DNA from: a bacterium
GTDB lineage: Bacteria; Eremiobacterota; Eremiobacteria; Baltobacterales; Baltobacteraceae
DNA: 49,801 nucleotides
Assembly (NCBI GenBank): GCA_021784715.1
Contig: JAJYHP010000091.1
Coordinates: forward strand, 1 to 49,801
Direction: 5' to 3'
Numbering within the stretch: position 1 is the stretch's first letter; every line of letters begins with the position of its first letter. Below, one piece after another: positions 25,339 to 36,012 of this stretch. A program made the position numbers and the translations under genes. The notes under the pieces were generated by a model. The model worked only from the letters and a program-made list of their open reading frames with translations, did no database searches and was not told where the DNA came from.

Positions 25339-26665
25339 TTGACCTACTCCCCGGCCTAAAGGCCGAGGATTCTTCCACATGTCGCTCATGCGACACGCTG
25401 AGTTTCCTGCTTCGCCGACGCGCCGAAGGGCGCATCTCCACAGGCGATCCGGGCCGATCCAGCCCTTCGTAGGATGTTGATGGCCGCGTTCGTGTCGGCG
25501 TTGGCCGCGTGCCCGCACGCAACGCACCGGAACGCCGCTTGCCTCTGCCGATTCTCGCGGCTGATATGACCGCATTGCGCGCACGTTCGGCTGGTGTCGC
25601 GCGGATCGACCAACAGCAGCGTTCCGCCGCTCCATTGCAGCTTGTAGCCGAGTTGGCGGCGGAACTCGCCCCAGCCTTGATCGAGGATGCGTCGGTTGAG
25701 CCCGCTCTTGGCGCGCACGTTGGTTCCTGGTTTCTCGACGGTTCCTTTCGCTGAAGCCGTCATATTGATGATTCGGAGGTCTTCCATCACGACGACCGCG
25801 TGGTTCTTGCTGATTGTCGTGCTGGCTTGGTGCAGCGCGTTGGTGCGAAGATGACCGATCTTGCGCTGCACGTTGGCGACCTTCGCCTTGGCCTTGTGCC
25901 AGTTCTTTGAGAACTTGCGTTTACGCGCCATTCGGCGCTGGTAGAAGGCCAGGCGTTGCTCGTGCTTCTGGAAAGCGTTGACGCCGACGACGAACGAGCC
26001 GTCCGACAACGAGGCGAAGCGCGCCACACCCAGGTCGATCCCAACCGCCGAGTCCGATGCGTGAACGGGTTTTGCGACCTCGCGCTCGTTCTGAACCGTG
26101 ACGTGCCAATGGTCTCGGTCGCACGCTACGGTGACGTTCTTGAGCGTTCCCTCGATTCCGCGGCTTTTGCGAAATCCTATCCACCCGACCTTTGGGAGAA
26201 AGATGCCGCCACCATCGAGGGCAAAGCCCTGCGGGAAGCGGATGCCTTGCGGTCGGCTTCGCTTCTTGAAGCGTGGAAAGCGTGCAGCGATCTTTGGATC
26301 GAACGCGCGCTGGTACGCCATCGCGAGGTCTTTGAGCGTTTGTTGCAACGGCTGGGAATGGACTTCGCGCAGGAACGGATACTCGTCCTTGAGATAGAGA
26401 AGGTATTCGCACATCGTCTTGAAGCTCAGGCGCTTCTCGCCGTACTCGTGCCGCAACTCGTTCAGCGCCAGCACCTCGTTCCAAACGAACCGTGAACAGC
26501 CGACGAAGCGCCGCAACAAGGCTGCTTCAGCCTGGGTCGGCTTGAGTCGGAAACGATACCCTTGGCGACGAATCACCGCGCTATCTTCTCGCGCGAGTGT
26601 GCCATACGTATGGCCGAGTGCGCCTTCTATCCCCGGCCTGAACGCCGGGGCTTTACGGCGCGTTG
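25339..26665 (-). mobile_element. IS605/IS1341-type element (TnpB only) with hairpin ends
   Basis: A tnpB gene bracketed by palindromic ends typical of IS200/IS605 elements. Right end: CCCCGGCC-TAAA-GGCCGAGG (25349-25368), followed outward by TACTCC..GTTGAC, whose minus-strand form GGGGAGTAGGTCAAC ends near 25339. Left end: CCCCGGC..GCCGGGG (26631-26650). There is no tnpA, so movement would need help in trans. No terminal inverted repeats or target duplication are expected in this family. Exact boundaries are approximate. A perfect 14-nt palindrome GCCATACGTATGGC (26601-26614) lies in the left end just upstream of tnpB. Confidence 0.75.
25386..26576 (-). CDS. tnpB: TnpB RNA-guided nuclease of an IS605-type element
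   Basis: 396 residues from GTG 26576, where the protein begins with the family pattern RQGYRFRLKPTQAEAALLRR (GTG avoids a long unsupported lead). It contains the complete RuvC triad: GIDLGVARFASL (Asp), VVVMEDLRI (Glu) and ADTNAAINIL (Asp). A zinc ribbon, CAQCGH...FRCVACGH, sits between the last two. TnpB is a guide-RNA-directed DNA endonuclease that cuts the empty donor site and so preserves the element. The omega RNA should be made from the 3' end of this gene through the right-end hairpin (to about 25339), with the guide from flanking DNA at 25320-25338. It appears intact. Confidence 0.92.
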   Translation of the reverse strand: MIRRQGYRFRLKPTQAEAALLRRFVGCSRFVWNEVLALNELRHEYGEKRLSFKTMCEYLLYLKDEYPFLREVHSQPLQQTLKDLAMAYQRAFDPKIAARFPRFKKRSRPQGIRFPQGFALDGGGIFLPKVGWIGFRKSRGIEGTLKNVTVACDRDHWHVTVQNEREVAKPVHASDSAVGIDLGVARFASLSDGSFVVGVNAFQKHEQRLAFYQRRMARKRKFSKNWHKAKAKVANVQRKIGHLRTNALHQASTTISKNHAVVVMEDLRIINMTASAKGTVEKPGTNVRAKSGLNRRILDQGWGEFRRQLGYKLQWSGGTLLLVDPRDTSRTCAQCGHISRENRQRQAAFRCVACGHAANADTNAAINILRRAGSARIACGDAPFGASAKQETQRVA

Positions 26666-26732
26666 GGTAACCCACAACGAACCATGCGAACAAGACTCGA
26701 CGGCATATCGTGGGCCTCACGACGCAGCACAC

Positions 26733-26897
26733 TAGTGTCCTGAGCCGCAAGTCGCGCAACATGGTCCGACGAGGGATTTTTCGGCGGGGCGAGGCGCGAA
26801 GAGGGAGCAATGCCGTAGCATTGTGACCGATGAGCAACGCTGCACCCGCCGGAAAAGGCCCGGCAGGCTGTGGTGAGACTTGCGGCTCAGGACACTA
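26733..26897. mobile_element. 165-bp MITE with perfect 21-bp terminal inverted repeats and TA ends
   Basis: The ends TAGTGTCCTGAGCCGCAAG.. (26733-26753) and its exact reverse complement (26877-26897) match for 21 bp including a TA at each tip. Between them there is no gene, but there is an internal hairpin CAATGC-CGTA-GCATTG (26808-26823). TA-flanked ends are typical of elements mobilised by IS630/Tc1-mariner transposases. No transposase is inside, so it is a non-autonomous element. Its right tip coincides with the stop codon of the GT9-like gene. Confidence 0.85.
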
Positions 26898-28049
26898 AAT
26901 CGCTCCGACGCGGACCAGCGCATCGAGCACGCGCTCCGGGGAAATTCTCTCGCTATCTACCGTTTCGATGCGGTAGGCGAGCGTCGTGGGAAGACTCGTC
27001 GAGGCGGGCCGCAAGTGAAAGCCGCGTGCAATCGGGCGGCGGCCGACGAGATGCAGCGCAAGCGGATTGGGCTCGTCGTACCATGTCGGGTAGTGGGCGA
27101 ACCAGAGGCCGACCAACGGAATATCTGCGCGCGCGGAGATCGCATGCAGCGGACCGCTCGGGACGCCGACGCATGCGTGGAGGCGTGCCGTTAACGCAAG
27201 AAATAGCGCGGCAAAGGGTTCGTTAAAATCGGCAACAACGCTTCGAAACGACACGATGTTGCAACGCTCGTGCCACCCGTCATCCGGGTCACCCAGGGCG
27301 TCGAGCAGGATCACCCGCGTGCGCGGATCGCGCATGGCGACGAGCTCGACAAAGGCTCGCGCATCCTCGCTCGGCCAGTTTTTCCCGGGAAAGGTATGCC
27401 CGCCGACCGCCACGAGCAGCAGCCGATCTTGCGGCGAAATATATCGCGCGAGTGCAGCGTCGAAGCGCCGCTGCAGCTCCGGGGCAACGGTAAACGGCAA
27501 CGATTGCGGTAACGGTCGCGCCAAGTCGAAACGAGAAAGATGCGATGCCTCGACGAGCGATCGTGCGAGCGCGCGCGCCTTGGTGTGAAACGGGAAAGCG
27601 TATCGCCCTTCGGGTTCGGGGTAATCGGTGTAGAGCAGCGCGGTCGGCGCAAAATCGGCAAATGCGCTCGGGAGCTCGCCGGGTAGAGCGATGCGCTCGC
27701 GTTTACCCGATAAGCGCTTCCAGTTAAGACCGAGGTGCCGTGCCCCCAGAGCCGATCCGTCGGCAAGCGAGCGAACCCCGGACGGGAACGAGCCCACGGG
27801 CTGCGCGCCCGAATAAAGCGCGCTATAGTCGTCGCCGAGGCGGAAGATTGCGTAAACGTTCTCCGGCGAGAGCATCGGAGCGATAGTGCCGAAGTGAATC
27901 CAGTCGCCGAAGCCGTGCGGCCAATAGATCGCAATGCGTTCGCCGCGAAGCCGCGCAAAGCGGCCGGAACGCTCGTTATACGCCGGCAAGACCGTCGACG
28001 GAAGGGTCGGCGCGATCGCCGGGTGTCGCGGGAAAAAATTATCGAGCAT
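26895..28049 (-). CDS. GT9/heptosyltransferase-like glycosyltransferase
   Basis: 384 residues. GT-B-like pattern as in heptosyltransferases: an N-terminal IYWPHGFGDWIHFGTIAPML (a GxGD..H/I loop), a central LLLVAVGGHTFPGKNWPSED (equivalent of the G....KRWP motif), and VGVPSGPLHAISARADIPLV followed by GLWFAHYP (donor-binding G.SGP.H.A..). The acceptor and sugar are unknown; lipopolysaccharide or another envelope glycan is likely. It overlaps the GT4 gene upstream by 11 nt and ends the 12-gene cluster. The TAG stop is shared with the tip of the MITE, although reconstruction of the empty site also gives TAG. Confidence 0.7.
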   Translation of the reverse strand: MLDNFFPRHPAIAPTLPSTVLPAYNERSGRFARLRGERIAIYWPHGFGDWIHFGTIAPMLSPENVYAIFRLGDDYSALYSGAQPVGSFPSGVRSLADGSALGARHLGLNWKRLSGKRERIALPGELPSAFADFAPTALLYTDYPEPEGRYAFPFHTKARALARSLVEASHLSRFDLARPLPQSLPFTVAPELQRRFDAALARYISPQDRLLLVAVGGHTFPGKNWPSEDARAFVELVAMRDPRTRVILLDALGDPDDGWHERCNIVSFRSVVADFNEPFAALFLALTARLHACVGVPSGPLHAISARADIPLVGLWFAHYPTWYDEPNPLALHLVGRRPIARGFHLRPASTSLPTTLAYRIETVDSERISPERVLDALVRVGAI

Positions 28050-29118
28050 CGACGAGCGCGGTGAGACGGCTGCGAATGCGCTCGATGAAGGCGCGATTTG
28101 AAAACCGCGCCGCGTGCGCGCGCATCTTCTCCTCTTCGAAATCTCCAGCGTTGAATTTCATCAACGTCGCCGCAAGATCGGCCGCCTCGGGACGATCGAA
28201 GAACGACCCGGTCGTGCCTTCGATAATGCTTTCGGTCGCTCCACCGGCACGATAGGCGATGCTCGGCGTTCCGCTCGCTGCCGCTTCCAACGGCATGAGA
28301 CCGAAATCTTCCACCCCCGGTACGACGATCGCACGCGCGTGGGCGAGTTCATCGGCAATCGCGCGATCTCCGAGTTCGCCGAGAAAGGTGACCGGAGCGC
28401 CCTGCGCTCGCCGTTCGAGGGCAGCCCGCATCGGGCCGTCGCCGACGATGCGCAACGGTCGCCCCGCGATGCGTGCGGCATCGATCGCCAGATCGATGCG
28501 CTTGTACGGCAGCATCCGCGCCACGACGAGAAAGGCCTCGCGCGGCTCGCGACGCTGCGCGAAGCGCTCGGTATCGACGGGCGGATGCAGCACGTCAAGC
28601 GTGCGGCCGTAGTACTGCAACGCCCGGCGTGCCGTCGTCGCGGAGTTGGCCAGCATCTCGGTCGGGCGCTGTGCCGCGCGGATATCCCAGCGCGACAAGG
28701 CTGCCACGAGCGGGCGCGCAAGAAGCCCGACGCCGAGCCCACCGACATAGGCATCATAGTCGAAGAGAAACCGGCTCACCGAATGGAGATAACAGAGGTG
28801 CACGCAGCCGGGAGGCACGCGGACGCCCTTCGCCCATGCAGATGAAGAGCTCAGTATCGCGTCGTATCCGGAAAAATCGAAGCGTTCGAACGCATGCGGA
28901 TAGAACGGCGCATACCAACGAAAGCGCTTCCGAATCCCCGGCATACCGGCAAGCCACGAGCTATGAATCGTGCGTCCGACGAACCAGTCGCCGGTCTTCT
29001 GCTCGTCGTAGAACGCCGTATAGATCGGCGCATCGGGGAATGCCGCGGCGAGCACCGCGAAAACGCGTTCGGCGCCGCCGCGTTGATTGAGATAGTCGTG
29101 GACGAGTGCGAGCTTCAG
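28039..29118 (-). CDS. GT4-family glycosyltransferase with probable CTG start
   Basis: 359 residues, full GT4: LALVHDYLNQRGGAERVFAV at the N-terminus (G-G-A-E-R loop), VHLCYLHSVSRFLFDYDAYV, then donor domain FLVVARMLPYKRIDLAIDAA, LRIVGDGPMRAALERRA, VTFLGELGDRAIADEL, VVPGVEDFGLMPLEAAASG. It transfers a nucleotide-sugar residue to an unknown acceptor, perhaps with the GT9-like neighbour. No ATG/GTG/TTG occurs between the preceding stop and the family's conserved start. CTG 29118 precedes K-L-A-L-V-H-D and makes a CTGA overlap with the M16-like stop, in line with the ATGA/GTGA junctions elsewhere. GGAAGCGG lies just upstream. Confidence 0.85.
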   Translation of the reverse strand: MKLALVHDYLNQRGGAERVFAVLAAAFPDAPIYTAFYDEQKTGDWFVGRTIHSSWLAGMPGIRKRFRWYAPFYPHAFERFDFSGYDAILSSSSAWAKGVRVPPGCVHLCYLHSVSRFLFDYDAYVGGLGVGLLARPLVAALSRWDIRAAQRPTEMLANSATTARRALQYYGRTLDVLHPPVDTERFAQRREPREAFLVVARMLPYKRIDLAIDAARIAGRPLRIVGDGPMRAALERRAQGAPVTFLGELGDRAIADELAHARAIVVPGVEDFGLMPLEAAASGTPSIAYRAGGATESIIEGTTGSFFDRPEAADLAATLMKFNAGDFEEEKMRAHAARFSNRAFIERIRSRLTALVDAR

Positions 29119-30401
29119 GAGCCGCTTCCGTCGCTTCCCTGCACGACGGCGATGGTAGGATGGACGAGATATCGCTTTGCGACGCGCGCCAGATCTGCAG
29201 GGGTTACTTTCGCGATTGCCGCGATCGTTTTCGCGACCGGATCGCCGGTGCCGCCGGCGTTGCGATAGATGCGCAGCAAGCGCAAGTGAAGGCGCGGATC
29301 GCTCTCCTGACGGGCAAAATCGCCGATCGCCTGCGCCTTCAATCGATCGATATTCCCGTGGAGTTTTCCGGCACCGATCATCTGCGAAAGCGCGAGCGCT
29401 CCACCGATAAGTTGGTCGGGGCGACCGACCGCGCCGGAGGCATAGAGCAGCAGTTGCGGCCGACCGCCGAGCGATCGGTAGCGAGCTCCGTACGACCGGC
29501 TGACGTAAAACGCGTCGAGCCCTTTGGGTAAGCCCGCCGTTTCGGCAAGAATCCGCTTCATCAGTGCAGCCTCGACGAGCATCGCCGGAAAATTCGCCGA
29601 GGTTGGCTTCGGCGCGTGGAACGACGCGACGATCATCGTCGAGAGCGCCGGTCGCGTCGTGCGGAGAATCAGGCTCGAGGCATCGAGGAGCAGCGGCGGG
29701 GAGCTCACCCGCGGCGAGGTGCCGCCCGGCAGCGCATCGGCGAGACGAACGAGTGCGCCGGCGAGTCCCGGGGCCTCTTCTCCGACGATCGTGGTGGAGA
29801 GATCGCCGCGGCGATAATTCCAACGATAAAACGTACGCGCCTGGGCGATCGAAAGGTGCTGTATCGAGAACGGCGTTCCGTCGCGCGGCATCGCCAGGTT
29901 GCCCGAGCGTGCGAGCGAGCGACGCAACATCTCGGTCGCCAACTCCCAGTTATTCTGCTGCCGTTCGGCGATCCGATCGAGCAGTGCTTTGCGCGCTGCG
30001 GTCAGTTCCGGAAGCGAAAAATCCGGCGCATTCATCGCCGTCGCCAACACGTCGACGAGGGTCGGCATCGCCTCGGGAAGTCCGGCGAGTTCGATGGCGA
30101 CGCGGTCGTCATGCACGTGGATGCTCAGATCTCCGCCCTCGGAACGAATCGCATCCTGCAACGGCAGCGCGGCGCCGCCGACCTCGACCGGTGTCCGGGA
30201 GAGCAGATGCGCATCGAGCGCCGCGATACCGTTCTCGCTCTCGTGCTGACGATCGAGACCGGCACGAAGATCGATCTGCACGAAAGTCACCGGCCGTACC
30301 GGTAACGTCGACATACCGCTCTCGCTCTCGGCGCGCACGCCGTGCGGCGTGCAGATCGATACAAGGGCGAGCACAAGAGCAAATGGGGCGAGGCGCTTCA
30401 T
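29115..30401 (-). CDS. M16-peptidase-like protein without catalytic HxxEH (second of a pair)
   Basis: About 428 residues. Signal peptide (about 1-24, RLAPFALVLALVSICTPHGV..A). The rest follows the M16 (pitrilysin/processing-peptidase) two-half layout, e.g. DFSLPELTAARKALLDRIAE, ARTFYRWNYRRGDLSTTIVG, and a C-terminal VTPADLARVAKRYLVHPTIA. The zinc-binding HxxEH, normally near residue 60 in G.AH.LEH.., is replaced by IAALDAHLL. It is therefore probably the regulatory, non-catalytic type of M16 subunit. The start ATG 30401 overlaps the preceding stop (TGATG); GTG 30404 is one codon earlier. Likely partner: the neighbouring paralogue. Confidence 0.75.
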   Translation of the reverse strand: MKRLAPFALVLALVSICTPHGVRAESESGMSTLPVRPVTFVQIDLRAGLDRQHESENGIAALDAHLLSRTPVEVGGAALPLQDAIRSEGGDLSIHVHDDRVAIELAGLPEAMPTLVDVLATAMNAPDFSLPELTAARKALLDRIAERQQNNWELATEMLRRSLARSGNLAMPRDGTPFSIQHLSIAQARTFYRWNYRRGDLSTTIVGEEAPGLAGALVRLADALPGGTSPRVSSPPLLLDASSLILRTTRPALSTMIVASFHAPKPTSANFPAMLVEAALMKRILAETAGLPKGLDAFYVSRSYGARYRSLGGRPQLLLYASGAVGRPDQLIGGALALSQMIGAGKLHGNIDRLKAQAIGDFARQESDPRLHLRLLRIYRNAGGTGDPVAKTIAAIAKVTPADLARVAKRYLVHPTIAVVQGSDGSGS

Positions 30402-31680
30402 CACACGCTCTTTTCTACAACGGAGGTCATGAGAATGGTCGTCGGATGTTCGAGATAACGTCGCACCGTATCGGCAACGCGCTCCGGCGTGAGGCGCGCG
30501 ATGCTCCGAGCATACTCGCCGCCCGGCAGGCCGGGCGCGTACGCCGCATCACCGGAGGCCGCATACCAACCGAGATTATCGGCGAGCCCCTGGGGGACGT
30601 CGATCGCCGAGGCGATGTGAAATTTGAAAGCCCGCAGCAAGCGCGCAAAGCGAGGCTGTGAAAGCGGCGTACGCAACCGCGCCAAATCCTTCAACAGAAC
30701 GCTCTCCATCTTCTGGGGATTCTCTCCGACACCGAAGATCGTGAAGACGCCGACGTGCTGCAAGGTGACAAATCGCGCCACGGCGACGTTCCCCGCAGGA
30801 AGCGGAAGCGCCCGGCCGAGTTGCCGATCGAGCAGCGCGGAAGCGACGAAATCGAGCGCGGTTGCATCGTCGCGCGACGAAATCGGCGGCCCCGCAAAGC
30901 CGATCGCAACCGCCTGGCTCGAGCCATGAACCGAATGCGTCGATGCGCTATCGTCTACCGGCGAATCGATCGGTGCATCGTTCCCGGTGCGGCCGACCGC
31001 CGAAATATCCGCTAAAAGTGTGGACCCGACCGCACCGGCAAATGCCAGGCTGGCATTTCCCGGGCGGAAAGCCCGCTCGGCATAGCGCTGGACGCGTTGA
31101 AGATGAATCACATCGAGCGACGAAGCCGAGTCCGGATAGACCGGCGCATGCATCGGCCCATTCGAGAACAGCGCTGCAAAAAGTCGCGTCTGCAGCTCGT
31201 TCTCGATATTGAAGCGTTCTTCGACTGCGCGCACGCTGGTCTCATGGCGCGCCTGGTCGAGCGTTTTTTTATCGATCGTTCCCGCAAAATAAGCTTGCGT
31301 CAACGCGCGCAGCGTCGTCGCCGCATCGGCTTTCGGAACGACGATGCTGATTCCCAACAGGTTCGGCGAGGGCTCTATTTCGATCGTTCCGCCGACGTTA
31401 TCGACGATCTCACGCAGCGAGGCGCCTCCAACGATCGGCGCATCGGCGAGCGCATGCGCCGCGAGATCGGCGATTCCCGGTGCATCGAAGGAGTATCCGC
31501 TAGCGGGTACGCGCAGCCAGAGACCGATCGCCGCCGTCGGCGAACTCGGATCGGAAGCGAACGAGTAACTCGCTCCGCTCTGCAACGCGCCGATCGCGAT
31601 GCCCGGCTCCGCACTTGCGCGAGGAGCGACGAGCAGCGGAGCGAGAAAGACGAACGCGAGAAGCGCGTGAGCGAGGCGCT

Positions 31681-31684
<4 letters not shown>
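30401..31684 (-). CDS. M16-peptidase-like protein without catalytic HxxEH (first of a pair)
   Basis: 427 residues from GTG 31684 (GTGA overlap with ftsH). Signal peptide (about 1-25, ALLAFVFLAPLLVAPRASAE). M16 pattern: TAAIGLWLRVPASGYSFDAPG, then DLAAHAL where H(F/L)LEH should stand, YFAGTIDKKTLDQARHE, ERFNIENELQTRLFAALFSN, YAERAFRPGNASLAFAGAVG and a final LTPERVADTVRRYLEHPTTI. The HxxEH ligands are missing. Two inactive-looking exported M16 proteins in a row, directly after ftsH, is unusual: one of a pair is normally active. Possible role: periplasmic binding or chaperone-like, unknown. Confidence 0.75.
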
Positions 31685-33594
<1,910 letters not shown>

Positions 33595-33609
33595 GATGGT
33601 ACGATCTCA

Positions 33610-34182
33610 CTAATTCTCGGGAGCGAACGACTCCGGCTTGAGGCGCGCGATGATGGGCAGATTCCGATAGAGTTCCCGATAGTCGAGGCCGTAACCTACG
33701 ACAAAGGCGTTGGGGCAACGCAGCCCGACGTAGTCGAGGCGCACGTTGACGAGACGCCGCTCAGGCTTCTCTAAGAGTGCCGCCGTGCGAAGCCGGGCGG
33801 GTGCCCGTTGGGCGAGCAGCTCGCGCAGATACTGCATCGTTAGCCCGTTATCGACGATATCGTCCACCAAGAGCACGTTGCGGCCGCGAACCGACCCGAC
33901 GAGATCCTTTCGCAATTGAACCTCCCCGCTCGATCTGGTCGCATTTCCGTAACTCGAAGCCCATATCGTCTCAACGCTCAGATCGCTCGGACCGTTCGGC
34001 TGTCGCGCGATCGCGCGGACTAAATCGGTAAAAACGAAGAGCGCCCCTTTTAACACCCCGACGACCAGCATTGGTTCCCCGGAAAAGTCGGCCGCAATCG
34101 CCGCCGCCATCCCCTCGATTGCATCGGCGATGCGACTTTCGTCGAAGAGCACTTCGGCGATCGCCTCTCGATAGTCGTTCAT
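33610..34182 (-). CDS. hpt: Hypoxanthine(-guanine) phosphoribosyltransferase
   Basis: 190 residues. It salvages hypoxanthine/guanine with PRPP. Motifs: VVGVLKGALFVFTDLVRAI (first loop), SSYGNATRSSGEVQLRKDL (flexible loop), VLLVDDIVDNGLTMQYL (PRPP-binding site) and YVGLRCPNAFVVGYGLDY (base-binding region). ATG 34182 overlaps the tilS stop by 4 nt. In Bacillus, HPRT and TilS together regulate ftsH; that regulation is known there but is not tested here. Confidence 0.95.
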   Translation of the reverse strand: MNDYREAIAEVLFDESRIADAIEGMAAAIAADFSGEPMLVVGVLKGALFVFTDLVRAIARQPNGPSDLSVETIWASSYGNATRSSGEVQLRKDLVGSVRGRNVLLVDDIVDNGLTMQYLRELLAQRAPARLRTAALLEKPERRLVNVRLDYVGLRCPNAFVVGYGLDYRELYRNLPIIARLKPESFAPEN

Positions 34183-35063
34183 TCCTCCACCGGCACCCCG
34201 TCACGCAAGAGCACGCTCGTCCCTCCGCCGAGCCCGAACCGCCCGCTTCCCCCCCGCTCGATCGCGGAGAGGAGCGCATCGACGCGCTCGAACTCACCGG
34301 CTTCCCGCCCGAGGCGCCGCGCCAGCACCCCCGCGAGCCAGCGTCGCGCCGCGGCACGGTCGGCATCTTCGGCATCGGCGGCGTTTCCGGCGATCTTCGC
34401 GGCGCGGGCGACCGCGCGGTCGAGCCCCGGGAAAAGCGGTCGCAACGCATCGAGCGCATCGCGTACGGCATTGCGCCGAACGTCGAGCGCGGCATTGCTC
34501 GGATCGACGGCATACGGCAAGGCGCGAGCGTGACAGTACGCGCGCAGATCCTCTCCGTCGAGCGCGAGCAGCGGGCGCAGTAACTCCACGTCGGGCGCGA
34601 GCGGTCGGCGCACGCGCATGCCGCCGAGACCGCGCTCGCCGGCACCGCGAAAGAGCGCGAGCAGGACGCTCTCCGTCTGATCCTGCGCGTGATGCGCCGT
34701 CACGACCGTGTCGTTGCCCCACGCGCGCGCATGCTCGATCAATGCATCGTAACGACGGTCGCGCAGGGTCGCCTCATCCCCGCGGTCGGGATCGATCGCC
34801 AGCGTATCGACGGGGAGACCGAAATCGGCGCCGATGCGCAGCACCACGCATTCGTCTTGCCATGCCGAGCGCCGCGTCGAGTGGTGTACGTACGCGACGC
34901 GCAGTTGTATCTTTAGTTGCGCGGAGAGCGTTGAGAGCAAAGCAACGAGAGCGACCGAGTCCGCCCCGCCGCTACACGCAACGCTGAGCCTGCGCCCGGC
35001 AACGAGCGCGCCATCGCGCAGGATCGCGCCTTCGAGATCGCGTTCGGGGTGCGCTCCCCTCAT
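34179..35063 (-). CDS. tilS: tRNA(Ile)-lysidine synthase
   Basis: 294 residues, the short form with little C-terminal extension. It modifies C34 of tRNA-Ile(CAU) to lysidine so that it reads AUA. The PP-loop SVACSGGADSVALVALL is the ATPase signature; AYVHHSTRRSAWQDECVVLR, RDRRYDALIEHA and TVVTAHHAQDQTESVLLALFRGAG are the family's tRNA/lysine-site motifs. Essential in most bacteria. Its start overlaps the smpB stop and its end overlaps hpt. Confidence 0.94.
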   Translation of the reverse strand: MRGAHPERDLEGAILRDGALVAGRRLSVACSGGADSVALVALLSTLSAQLKIQLRVAYVHHSTRRSAWQDECVVLRIGADFGLPVDTLAIDPDRGDEATLRDRRYDALIEHARAWGNDTVVTAHHAQDQTESVLLALFRGAGERGLGGMRVRRPLAPDVELLRPLLALDGEDLRAYCHARALPYAVDPSNAALDVRRNAVRDALDALRPLFPGLDRAVARAAKIAGNAADAEDADRAAARRWLAGVLARRLGREAGEFERVDALLSAIERGGSGRFGLGGGTSVLLRDGVPVEE

Positions 35064-35557
35064 CGTCGGGCGAGTTCGCGCGCGGTCTCGCGCGCGCTCT
35101 CGCGTTTGACGAGATCCGCGCGCTTATCCCACATTTTCTTTCCGCGCGCGAGCCCCAATTCGATCTTCACTTTCCCACGCGTGAAATACAGGCGCAACGG
35201 GATCAACGTCAAGCCCTTCTCCTCCAGCGCCGCTTTGAGCCGAGCGATCTGTTCGCGGTGAACGAGCAATTTGCGCGGGCGCTTCGGATCGACGTTCGAG
35301 AACGTGCCCTCGCGATAGGAGGGCACGTGCATTCCCAGCAGCCACAACTCGCCGTCGCGAATGCGCGCGTAACTCTCGGCGATACTCGCTCCACCGGCGC
35401 GGATCGATTTCACCTCGGTGCCGGTGAGCGCGAGACCGGCTTCGAGCGATTCGAGGATCGCATAGTCGTGGCGAGCGCGGCGATTATCGATGCTCGGCGT
35501 GCGCGCGCTGCGCGTCTCTTGCGCCTCGGCGAGACGCTGTTGCTTCATTTTCGCCAC
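35060..35557 (-). CDS. smpB: SsrA-binding protein (trans-translation)
   Basis: 165 residues. SmpB binds tmRNA and rescues stalled ribosomes. Family signatures: NRRARHDYAILESLEAGLAL, TGTEVKSIRAGGASIAESYA, YREGTFSNVDPKRPRKLLVH, IPLRLYFTRGKVKIELGLAR, and GKKMWDKRADLVKRESARE in the C-terminal tail that enters the decoding site. GTG 35557 or ATG 35548 may be the start; neither has a clear RBS. No ssrA gene is visible in the window. Confidence 0.96.
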   Translation of the reverse strand: MAKMKQQRLAEAQETRSARTPSIDNRRARHDYAILESLEAGLALTGTEVKSIRAGGASIAESYARIRDGELWLLGMHVPSYREGTFSNVDPKRPRKLLVHREQIARLKAALEEKGLTLIPLRLYFTRGKVKIELGLARGKKMWDKRADLVKRESARETARELARR

Positions 35558-35559
35558 GG

Positions 35560-36012
35560 TCAGCGCACCGAGGCTTGGGCGTTGGGATTCCGCCGGTCGT
35601 CGATCGCATCGAGCGGTCCGCGCGAAAGAAAGCGCGCGGTTCCTTCAACCAAAGTCTGTCCGGCGGCATCGCTGACGCGTCCCTCTAACGAAAGGATGTT
35701 GCGGCGCTGACCGGTGACCCGTCCGAAGACGACCAGCGGCGCGTCGAGCGGCACCGGTTTGCGAAAGCGCGCGTCGAGCGACGCCGTAACGCCGCGATGT
35801 CCCGCGGCACCGGCGGCATGCGCCATAACCTCGTCGAGCAAAGCGATCGCGATACCGCCGTGTGCGATGCCTTTCCAGCCCTGAAATTCCGGGCGAAGCC
35901 GAAGGTGAGCGACGACGCCGTCGCCGCTGCGTTCGAAATGCATGTGCAGGCCGATCGCGTTCTCCGGGCCGCATGCAAAACACCGCCCGTCGTCGACGGG
36001 TACCCCGCTCAA
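35560..36012 (-). CDS. PaaI-type hotdog-fold thioesterase
   Basis: 150 residues with the hotdog 4HBT pattern: GWKGIAHGGIAIALLDEVMA (HGG..A..D motif), DARFRKPVPLDAPLVVFGRV and a central helix. N-terminal C-F-A-C-G-P-E-N-A-I-G-L-H-M-H-F matches a PaaI-like subgroup whose CxxCG..NP.GL start is common. It hydrolyses an acyl-CoA, substrate unknown. TTG 36012 is chosen because it makes a TTGA overlap with the metallophosphoesterase stop and matches the family N-terminus. Confidence 0.8.
   Translation of the reverse strand: MSGVPVDDGRCFACGPENAIGLHMHFERSGDGVVAHLRLRPEFQGWKGIAHGGIAIALLDEVMAHAAGAAGHRGVTASLDARFRKPVPLDAPLVVFGRVTGQRRNILSLEGRVSDAAGQTLVEGTARFLSRGPLDAIDDRRNPNAQASVR

Noticed and set aside
26895..26897. 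MITE truncating the GT9-like gene.
   Set aside because: Removal of the element and one TA still leaves TAG in frame, so length is unchanged.
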